A stretch of 8,276 nt of DNA from the NCBI RefSeq assembly GCF_002505485.1, contig NZ_DAVG01000032.1, forward strand, positions 15,352 through 23,627, read 5' to 3'. The notes under the pieces are model-generated. The model searched no databases, had not been told where the DNA came from, and worked only from the letters and a program-made list of their open reading frames with translations. Made by a program: the position numbers and the translations under genes. How positions within the stretch are numbered: position 1 is the first letter of the stretch; every line of letters begins with the position of its first letter. This DNA comes from Methanosarcina sp. UBA5. Its GTDB lineage: Archaea > Halobacteriota > Methanosarcinia > Methanosarcinales > Methanosarcinaceae. Of this stretch, positions 1 to 4,709 are shown in pieces.

Positions 1-30
1 GGCGCAACGGTTGCGGATCAACCTTTTTTT
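1..30. repeat. GC-rich palindromic repeat, copy 1 (cut by window edge)
   Basis: Bases 1-16 are the exact reverse complement of 1408-1423. The core (3-15) is a 13-bp interrupted palindrome, CGCAAC-G-GTTGCG. It is followed by GATCAACC, and the reverse complement of the second copy also carries GATCAACC beside the palindrome, on its other side. The stretch is much richer in GC than its surroundings, which is typical of a dispersed intergenic repeat. The element may begin before the window, so its full size is unknown. Confidence 0.55.
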
Positions 31-184
31 AAAAAAGAACTTGGCCAAAAAACTTTTTTATGCGTGTTCTTTAGGTCCACGGCTTCAGAGTTATCTGATT
101 ATGAGGTGCGGTAAGCTCATTTTAAGGAATAACGTCCTGAAAATGGAATCTCTGATAAATGAGCTTGAAGAAGGAAAGATATAG
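2..184 (+). pseudogene. Possible remnant or very short ORF ending at TAG 182-184
   Basis: One plus-strand frame is open from base 2 to a TAG at 182-184. Its last part, from an ATG at 101, encodes 27 residues (MRCGKLILRNNVLK... ending ELEEGKI) with a natural-looking composition. The part before it runs through the palindromic repeat and A/T homopolymers and does not look coding. No clear ribosome binding site precedes the ATG. It could be the tail of a degraded gene or chance. I do not recognise a family. Confidence 0.15.
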
Positions 185-230
185 CTTCGTCTGAGGCAAA
201 TACCTGGTTGCTTTTTTCTTTTTGTTCAGG

Positions 231-291
231 TTATTTATAGTTTTACTCCAATATAATCATTAGGAAATTTATCTTTATCGTTAACTGGGGG
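231..291 (+). promoter_or_regulatory. Promoter and RBS region of the DUF4177-like gene
   Basis: TTATTTATAG at 231-240 resembles an archaeal TATA box. A run of five G (287-291) lies eight bases before the ATG at 300 and can serve as a Shine-Dalgarno site. Transcription would then begin near 262, giving a leader of about 40 nt. The assignment rests on motif and spacing only. Confidence 0.4.
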
Positions 292-299
292 CGTATTAA

Positions 300-488
300 A
301 TGATACATCTATGGGAGTATGATTCTCGCAAGCTTGACGGCTTAAACTTGCCGCAGATGATGAGTGAACTTGAGAGAGTAGGAAATGAAGGTTGGGAACT
401 GGTTTTGATAAGGAACGATATCGATGAAGAAGGCAGAGTAACTGCAATTTTCAAGCGGAAAAAAGAGAGCGAGACTATCGCTTTATAA
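300..488 (+). CDS. Small DUF4177-like protein, 62 aa
   Basis: This short soluble protein of unknown role carries the pattern of the DUF4177 family. It has an N-terminal WEY strand (residues 5-7), a middle helix (about 18-28, MMSELERVGNEG), the hallmark GWELV (31-35), and a closing strand ending in FKRKK (51-55). Members are usually 50-70 residues and adopt a small alpha/beta fold with no established biochemical activity, so the length is normal. It contains no signal peptide or membrane segment. The ATG is preceded by a G-rich Shine-Dalgarno sequence at a suitable distance, and the stop is TAA. The gene stands alone: no plus-strand gene follows for more than 2 kb, and T-rich DNA right after the stop could act as an archaeal terminator. 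The family call is from pattern recognition. Confidence 0.72.
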   Translation: MIHLWEYDSRKLDGLNLPQMMSELERVGNEGWELVLIRNDIDEEGRVTAIFKRKKESETIAL

Positions 489-789
489 TTTTATTTCTCA
501 TTTTTGCTATCCTTTTACCTATTTATTGATAGTCTTAAACCCTATTTTAGGTGTATTAAAGCAATTTCCTTATCTGGTTTTTTAGAAATCTTTTTCAGTC
601 ACCAATTTATAGAAACTACTTTTTATACTTTTTTGCCAAGTGTTTGGAAAAAGAAACACAAGTGAAGAGATGTAAAAATGAAAGATGTAAAAATGAAGAG
701 ATTAAAATCTTGTTCTTTAATCTGAAAAAATGCATTAACTTCAGCATGAATTTTCTGCCAGGATTGAAAACCTTAACAATTTCCTTTAG
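489..789. other. Gene-poor AT-rich spacer
   Basis: This spacer begins with T-rich tracts (490-560) that may end transcription of the preceding gene. It includes a short imperfect direct repeat, GATGTAAAAATGAA, near 668-695. A 95-codon open frame starting at 644 runs on into the putative ncRNA. It has no ribosome binding site, an unnatural composition and no recognisable domain, so I do not call it a gene. Confidence 0.5.
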
Positions 790-991
790 AAAAAAGATGC
801 GTTCCCACCTGAGAAATTCTGGAAGTTCCGAACGGCACTTATTAGGTCTTGTTCAGGAAGAGGTTTGGTATTGGACTCACGGGTTGCGAGCTTCTTATCT
901 CTTCACTTTTAGAGTAGATTTTTCGGAGTAGGCGTTGAAGTATTTCTTGTGGAATAGGTCTTGCTATGTGGTCTTGTAGATGAGAACGCAA
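790..991 (-). ncRNA. Putative structured ncRNA, copy A (~200 nt)
   Basis: This is one of two diverged copies (see 1758-1949) read on the minus strand. The ends pair: GCGUUCUCAUC (989 to 979) with GGUGGGAACGC (809 to 799) gives an 11-bp closing helix containing two U-G wobbles. An internal hairpin (891 to 875) has stem GCUCGC/GUGAGU and loop AACCC. Blocks shared with copy B, in RNA order, are UUGCGUUCUCAUC, UAGCAA, CCUACUCC, CUCGCA, UGAGUC, ACCUCUUCC, UUCGGAACU and GGGAACGC. The gaps between blocks are not multiples of three, which argues against a protein. A TATA box at 1012-1018 places the start near 989-991, exactly at the helix. A run of six T on the minus strand (795 to 790) just after the helix looks like a terminator. 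I do not recognise a known family. A MITE with short inverted ends is the main alternative. Confidence 0.5.
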
Positions 992-1028
992 GTTATACTA
1001 TGCTCGCACTCTATATAATATTTTTAAC
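992..1028 (-). promoter_or_regulatory. Promoter of ncRNA copy A
   Basis: Read on the minus strand, this is GTTAAAAATATTATATA, an A-rich BRE-like stretch followed by a TATA box. It is followed by the conserved block TAGTATAACTTGCG, which runs into the RNA. The same elements occur before copy B with the same spacing from TATA to the first helix base (23 positions in both). The distance fits the usual 22-27 nt from an archaeal TATA box to the transcription start. Confidence 0.55.
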
Positions 1029-1035
1029 ATGTAAT

Positions 1036-1390
1036 ATTATTTTAACTCTATTTTGTTATTATATAGATTTAATTATTCTTTACTGGTTTAACCTTATATC
1101 ATTAAGCTACGGTACCTAATGTAACTGAAGATAAATATTACATCTGATTACCCGTACGATAACGAAGAAAAAGGTTAACTCATTCAAAAAAGCTGATTTA
1201 CCCGAGCCCCAGTAGCAGATAATCTAACTTTAAGCGAACCAAGTTTAAGAGAGTTTTAGTCAATTATTAACGTTAACTAACTATTTTAACTATAGAAAAA
1301 AACTATGAAATACAAGAGGCCACAGAAAATTCTGTCCTATAATCAGTCTTCTTGGTACAACTCAGTATCTTCATTATAATTCAGCCCTCT
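1036..1390. other. AT-rich spacer, no feature seen
   Basis: I find no plausible open frame, RNA gene or clear repeat here. The segment separates the promoter side of ncRNA copy A from a GC-rich repeat. It may hold upstream control sequences for copy A, but nothing specific stands out. Confidence 0.4.
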
Positions 1391-1512
1391 TGAACGCAAC
1401 CGTTGTACCGCAACCGTTGCGCCGGTTGATCACGCCGCTGCTAGGGTTTTCGCTCAAGCCTTTTCTGAAAAGGCTTGCGGGCAAGCATTTCCCCAAAAGG
1501 TTTGAGGAACCA
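1391..1512. repeat. GC-rich hairpin repeat element, copy 2
   Basis: This is a GC-rich island in AT-rich DNA. CGCAACCGTTG occurs twice in direct orientation (1395-1405 and 1409-1419), and 1408-1423 is the inverted copy of the window's first 16 bases. Further on, CAAGCCTTTT (1455-1464) and AAAAGGCTTG (1468-1477) form a perfect 10-bp stem with a 3-base loop. GCTTGC (1473-1478) with GCAAGC (1481-1486) forms a second perfect hairpin that overlaps the first, so the two exclude each other. No protein is encoded. It resembles a dispersed intergenic hairpin repeat. A terminator role is possible but there is no upstream gene to serve. Confidence 0.55.
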
Positions 1513-1566
1513 GGGCGTCGACTAGTGCCGAGTCAACAGCAAAATATCGTATGAAATCGATTTCAA

Positions 1567-1680
1567 TTACTAGTGTATTGATTCCAAAATAAATCCTTTC
1601 TTTAACGGAAAATTCGTTGATCTATGGATCAATGCAAAAGTCAAGATTGTGAACATACTTTGGAATCTTAGCACTAGTAA
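1567..1680. mobile_element. MITE-like element, copy 1 (114 bp)
   Basis: The element has imperfect terminal inverted repeats of about 22 bp. The left end reads TTACTAGTGTATTGATTCC and continues AAA. The right end, reverse complemented, reads TTACTAGTGCTAAGATTCC and continues AAA. A central inverted repeat, TTGATC-TATG-GATCAA, lies at 1618-1633. It has no coding capacity. A second, more decayed copy in the same orientation is at 6805-6919, sharing GATTCCAAAATA and CAAAAGTCAAG. No target-site duplication was identified. Size, ends and repetition fit a MITE mobilised in trans by some transposase. The parent IS is not in the window, since the IS at 2989-4030 has different ends. Confidence 0.65.
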
Positions 1681-1757
1681 CCACTGAATCCTTGAAGATT
1701 GACGTGACACTAGGACATGAAATTCGTAAAGTTCCTGAAATGTTTTTTAAAATGAGG

Positions 1758-1949
1758 TGGCGTTCCCATCCAAAAAAACCTGGGAGTTCCGAATGGTATT
1801 CAAGAGACTCACTTTGTTGTAGTTGGGGAAGAGGTATTGAGGTACTTGACTCATGCGCTGCGAGTTTCTCTTTCTATCCCTTTATTGTGGAGTAATGTTC
1901 TGGAGTAGGTGCTCTTTGCTAGTGGGGTGTTAAAGGGATGAGAACGCAA
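1758..1949 (-). ncRNA. Putative structured ncRNA, copy B (~190 nt)
   Basis: This is the second copy of the family at 790-991, in the same orientation about 960 bp away. The closing helix is GCGUUCUCAUC (1947 to 1937) with GAUGGGAACGC (1770 to 1760). One wobble of copy A is here a Watson-Crick pair (U-G to U-A), and one U-G is kept in both. The internal hairpin (1865 to 1849) keeps stem and loop position. Its basal pair is A-U here and G-U in copy A, so the pairing survives. AUCCCUUUA (1939 to 1931) and UAAAGGGAU (1884 to 1876) are perfectly complementary over 9 bp and would compete with the inner closing helix. The T-run after the 3' end is shorter than in copy A. A 67-codon open frame covers the region on the plus strand but has no homology or start signal. 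Confidence 0.5.
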
Positions 1950-1986
1950 TTTATACTACGCCGTTATTGTATATAATATTTTTAAC
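1950..1986 (-). promoter_or_regulatory. Promoter of ncRNA copy B
   Basis: On the minus strand, GTTAAAAATATTATATA (1986 to 1970) is identical to the sequence before copy A. It is followed, after a variable stretch, by TAGTATAAATTGCG, which differs by one base from the copy A block. The distance from TATA to the closing helix is the same as in copy A. Conservation of a promoter together with the RNA body supports an independently transcribed gene. Confidence 0.55.
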
Positions 1987-2134
1987 AGTTAATCTTATCT
2001 TATTTCACTCTTTTTGTGTATCTTTCTAACTTTAGCTTATTGATCAAATGCTTATTTCATTAATTTAATCGTCGTATTATTACGCAAATTAAGCTCTGAA
2101 AGGAATCAAAATTTTGATAAAGAATAAAAAGAAA

Positions 2135-2430
2135 AAAGAGAGCCTGAGCCTCCAGTTTTTATCGCGGTTGCAACCCCAACTATATTTCCTGTCCCGATAG
2201 TTGCGAACAGTGCAGTGCTGAGCGCCGCAAAACTCGAAACGTCCCACTGTACTTTAATTTCGGTTTTTCTGGAGTTTAGCACGTACCTTAGCGCAAGGGG
2301 CAACCTGAAGACCTGGATCATCCCGAGTTTCTAGGTCAGGAAAACACCGATCTCCACAAATAAAACCAGAAGTGGCAACCCCCAGATTCTCTGGTCTATC
2401 CCTGTAAGGATATCAAGTATATCAACATCC
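2135..2430 (-). pseudogene. Sodium:alanine symporter (AGCS family), N-terminal fragment
   Basis: The minus strand, read from about 2429, encodes DVDILDILTGIDQRIWGLPL, then a hydrophobic segment, LGMIQVFRLPLALR, and VSSFAALSTALFATIGTGN followed by IVGVATAIKTGG. This is the start of an AGCS sodium:alanine/glycine symporter. The ATIGTGNIVGVATAI stretch is a family hallmark near the ion and substrate site. Intact members have roughly 450 residues; only about the first 100 remain. The frame is interrupted by TAG at 2331-2333, between LT and KLG. Similarity stops after the codons for GSGSLF, where PGALF would be expected, near 2135. No in-frame ATG is left at the N-terminus. It is dead as a transporter even if the amber codon were read as pyrrolysine. 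The family call is secure from the motifs; the exact ends are approximate. Confidence 0.75.
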
Positions 2431-2650
2431 GGCAGTTCCGTTCAAGCCAGCCCCCCAAAAAACAAAGAGATATTTTTGGAAAAGAGATAGTGGAAAAGAG
2501 ATAGTTTTGACTCAGTATTTGTTCGAAGCTGGTCTTAAATGTTGATGTTCAGGTATTCATGAAGTAAAATTGAATTTTGAGTTTAAAATATTCGGAAAAA
2601 CATTCTCACAGGCAAAAAGTCACCTTCGTCGGTCGTCCAACACAGTAGAT
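2431..2650. other. Intergenic region with a 14-bp tandem repeat
   Basis: TGGAAAAGAGATAG occurs twice back to back (2477-2490 and 2491-2504). The rest is AT-rich without a plausible gene. The part near 2440-2475 would have been the upstream region of the symporter gene when it was intact. Confidence 0.5.
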
Positions 2651-2688
2651 TTTTATATTAAGTAACTCCTAAATATTTTTTAAGAGGG
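2651..2688 (+). promoter_or_regulatory. TATA box and RBS for the small membrane protein
   Basis: TTTTATATTA (2651-2660) matches an archaeal TATA box. GAGGG (2684-2688) lies five bases before the ATG at 2694. A start of transcription near 2680 would give a leader of only about 14 nt, with the Shine-Dalgarno site just inside it. Confidence 0.5.
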
Positions 2689-2693
2689 TTAAT

Positions 2694-2960
2694 ATGACGC
2701 GTATCACAGCTTTAAATAGCACGTCTCTGGCAAAAGTCTTGAGTCTTATGTATCTCTGCCTTGCTATTGTATTTTCGCCGCTTATTCTTTTCATGGTAAG
2801 TATGGACGGGACAGGTCTTACTGAAGGTATATTTGTAATTGTATTCTTTGTTGTCCTTTACGGGATTGCTGGAGCAATAGCGGGATTTCTTATTGGCACG
2901 GTATACAATCTTGTTGCAAAACAGGTTGGGGGCATCGAAATGGAGATTGAAACTGCCTGA
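2694..2960 (+). CDS. Small two-helix membrane protein, 88 aa
   Basis: The function is unknown. The protein has a short polar N-terminus with SLAKV (11-15), then a hydrophobic helix at about 14-36. A short loop containing DGTGL follows, then a glycine- and alanine-rich second helix (about 46-72, including YGIAGAIAGFLIG). It ends YNLVAKQVGGIEMEIE. This layout matches a widespread family of small archaeal and bacterial membrane proteins with a 'LYNLVAK.VGGIE.E' ending and no known role, so the length is normal. A TATA box and RBS lie at good distances upstream. The stop is TGA. The inverted repeat of the insertion sequence begins only 28 bp after the stop, so the IS landed just behind the gene and left it complete. 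Both termini probably face the cytoplasm, which is an inference from charge. Confidence 0.75.
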   Translation: MTRITALNSTSLAKVLSLMYLCLAIVFSPLILFMVSMDGTGLTEGIFVIVFFVVLYGIAGAIAGFLIGTVYNLVAKQVGGIEMEIETA

Positions 2961-3037
2961 TCCGATCTAGAAACTTGCCAAAAGCAATTTTTCGGCTTTG
3001 TAGAAATCCTCAATTTCAACCAAAACGAGTAAATAAT

Positions 3038-3087
3038 ATTTTTATTTATGTTGTACACTAACATTTTTATTTATGTTGTACACTAAC
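3038..3087. repeat. 25-bp perfect tandem duplication in the transposase 3' end
   Basis: The 25 bp at 3038-3062 are repeated without a change at 3063-3087 (unit starts ATTTTTATTTATGTTGTACA), and seven bases of a third unit follow. On the coding strand this changes KNIIYSFWLKLRIS into KNVSVQHK and a stop. Because 25 is not a multiple of three, the duplication alone breaks the C-terminus. The perfect identity suggests a recent event. Confidence 0.85.
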
Positions 3088-3923
3088 ATTTTTACTTTTA
3101 TTTCTTTTACTTGATTGTAATATTTTCTTGCTTTAACTATTTCTCCAAACTTTCTTTTTATTACTGAAAATACAGCTTCAACAATGTTTCTTCTGTTATA
3201 CACTTTTTTGTCGAAATTTTCATTCAATTGTTGTCTACATTCTCCAATTATTCTGGTTCTTTTTCTTTTTTTCACTGGAATTACTGAATTCGCCTTAATT
3301 TCTTCTCTAATAAAGGAATGGAGCTTTTCTGAATCATATCCTTTATCCATCACATAACATTTTGCTTTCTTTTCTCTTTGAACTTGTTTTATCAAAGCAT
3401 TTGCATGTTTTATTTCGTGATTAGTTTTCGTACTTATTTAAAGCCAATAATTACTTTTTTTTCAGTATCGATTGAAATTAGAGTCTTAAGGAAGCTTTTT
3501 CTTCGTTTTCCTGTTCTCTGAGAATAATAGTGACTTGCATGAGAACTTGTAAACCCTGTTGCATCAATAGCGTTTACTGCTATTTTTTTCTATCAAAATC
3601 AAAAATTTTTAAAGTTCTGGATAAAATTAAGTTAAAGAAATAAGATGGAATTCTTGAGACAAATTTCTGAAGAGTAGTAAAGTGAGGCACTTGGTCGAGA
3701 CCAAGTACCTTTTTTACTTTACTCATTAAATCAACTAGCTCAATAATTCCACGATAATCTGTCCCAATATATTGGATAAGACAAGAACAAAGTGTTGATG
3801 CTGAGTATAATTTCTTTTTGAGAACTTACATGAGTAAAGGTTCAGTCTGGAAGACTGAACAGTCTTCAGACTAAGTTCAATAAATTTAATATACTTGTTA
3901 CTGCTACTTTTATTTGAAATCAC
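3042..3923 (-). pseudogene. IS5-type DDE transposase, multiply frameshifted
   Basis: The reading frame can be followed across breaks. The start at 3923 encodes MISNKSSSNKYIKF... to TYTQHQH-like NYTQHQHFVLV. A shift near 3780 leads to LIQYIGTDYRGIIELVDLMS... ending DFDRKK. A shift in the A7 run near 3585 leads to IAVNAIDATGFTSSHAS... ending VIIGFK. A shift near 3440 leads to STKTNHEIKHANALIKQV... The first catalytic Asp is in AIDATGF, the second in VMDKGYD, and the Glu in NIVEAVFSVIKRKFGE, so all three acidic positions survive. Each break equals one missing base, and two are in or beside A-rich runs. The C-terminus is altered by the 25-bp duplication. The shift at A AAA AAA T resembles a slippery site, but three breaks plus the duplication argue for decay, or in part for sequencing error. 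Confidence 0.85.
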
Positions 3924-4030
3924 TTATTTTAGGTGCTCCTACGTTTTTGTGGTAAAAAGTGGAAGGAGCTCTTTATTTAAAACCATTTTTATAATAACTG
4001 GTTAATTTAGGATTTTTACAAAGCCGAAAA

Positions 4031-4117
4031 TAGGAATCTGAAAATAAAAAATCCAAGCCAAAAGATTCTGAAAAATAGAGGATACAGGCTATGAAGAAAA
4101 GTTAAAGGGAAATAGAA
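4031..4117. terminator. T-rich region downstream of trm56
   Basis: Read on the minus strand, the DNA after the trm56 stop contains several T-runs, including TTTTTTATTTTC around 4040-4051, before the IS end. Archaeal termination often uses such oligo-T tracts without a hairpin. This is consistent with the end of the deoA-trm56 transcript but is not specific. Confidence 0.3.
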
Positions 4118-4651
4118 TTAATCCCCAAGATTTTCTATAACCTGCTTGCCCCTTTCTGCTGGTACAATTGTCAGCTCAGCGTTGGGAAATTCTCTCTCAA
4201 GTGGCTCGCCATCTGCAATCCTGTCCAAGGTAATTGCAACTGCCGCAACCTCGGAATGAGGCTGGCTTCCAACTGCAACATTCCAATCCGCAAGCTGGTA
4301 GATTTCCGGAGGGACCTTCTCTGCTCCTACCACAATCATAAGCTTGTCACAATTTTTAAGCTCATCTGTGACATCGGGTAGATTGATCCCGTACATTGAA
4401 AGATGGCAAACTTTTCCGCCGGCAGCTTTCCAATCCTTGATTTCCTGCTTATAATTGACATTATTCCTCACATAGAAATCTCCGCCCCAACGCCTGACAA
4501 CATCCTCAAGAGTTTCTATTATTCCGGGGTCATTCGAGGCAAGAAGCATACCTTCTGCACCGAGCAGCCGAGCAGTTAAGCCCACATGAGTTGTGATTCT
4601 TTTATCTCTCTCAGGGCGGTGCCCCAGGCGCAGCAAAACAATTCTTTTCAT
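4118..4651 (-). CDS. trm56: tRNA (cytidine(56)-2'-O)-methyltransferase, Trm56
   Basis: A SPOUT-class methylase that puts a methyl group on the ribose 2'-OH of C56 in the tRNA T-loop, using S-adenosylmethionine. This protein-only enzyme is confined to archaea. The sequence shows the family's N-terminal signature RLGHRPERDKRITTHVGLTAR (8-28). It also shows the elements that build the cofactor-binding trefoil knot: HLSMYG (83-88), IVVGAEKVP (106-114) and VGSQPHSEVAAVAI (127-140). The length of 177 residues matches the usual 175-180. I place the start at the ATG at 4651, because the reading frame is open further upstream but those residues overlap the end of deoA and are not family-like. No strong Shine-Dalgarno site precedes it. 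It begins 58 bp after the deoA stop in the same direction and is probably cotranscribed. It acts in the cytoplasm on tRNA. Confidence 0.95.
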   Translation of the reverse strand: MKRIVLLRLGHRPERDKRITTHVGLTARLLGAEGMLLASNDPGIIETLEDVVRRWGGDFYVRNNVNYKQEIKDWKAAGGKVCHLSMYGINLPDVTDELKNCDKLMIVVGAEKVPPEIYQLADWNVAVGSQPHSEVAAVAITLDRIADGEPLEREFPNAELTIVPAERGKQVIENLGD

Positions 4652-4709
4652 GCTCGTGCTAAAACCCTGCAAGGTATTAAAGGATTTCACTGAAAAAAAA
4701 GAGAGAAGA

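Larger units (their letters stand above)
2989..4030 (-). mobile_element. IS5-type insertion sequence, about 1,042 bp, decayed
   Basis: The ends are 22-bp inverted repeats with one mismatch: 2989-3010 (TTTTCGGCTTTGTAGAAATC, then CT) against the reverse complement of 4009-4030 (TTTTCGGCTTTGTAAAAATC, then CT). One transposase gene lies inside on the minus strand. Length, single gene and DDE motifs fit the IS5/IS4 type. I could not find a convincing target-site duplication: the flanks are CAATT on the left and TAGGA on the right. The C-terminal coding region appears to run into the inverted repeat at 2989-3010. With its transposase broken it should not move by itself, though the intact ends might be used in trans. 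Confidence 0.8.

Noticed and set aside
644..931. 95-codon plus-strand open frame
   Set aside because: It has no ribosome binding site or recognisable domain and overlaps ncRNA copy A. Its similarity to the frame at 1692-1895 is nucleotide-level and broken by indels that are not multiples of three.
1395..1419. Start of a CRISPR array (CGCAACCGTTG twice)
   Set aside because: There are only two 11-bp units with a 3-bp gap, and no spacer pattern or cas genes. They belong to the palindromic repeat.
1692..1895. 67-codon plus-strand open frame
   Set aside because: It covers ncRNA copy B and the end of the MITE, with an unnatural composition and no start signal. It is better explained by the RNA and MITE.
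790..1949. The repeated ~190-bp units as a MITE pair rather than RNA genes
   Set aside because: Not excluded, but less likely. Conservation extends past the inverted ends into a TATA box at fixed spacing, the end pairing is kept through G-U wobbles, and no target duplication is visible.
2858..3064. 68-codon minus-strand frame
   Set aside because: Its first part is the displaced C-terminus of the IS transposase. The rest is antisense to the small membrane protein gene.
3575..3600. Programmed -1 frameshifting as the normal expression mode of the IS5-type transposase
   Set aside because: The A7 site is suggestive, but two other single-base breaks and a 25-bp duplication are present, so simple decay is the more economical reading. 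It is kept as a finding to test.
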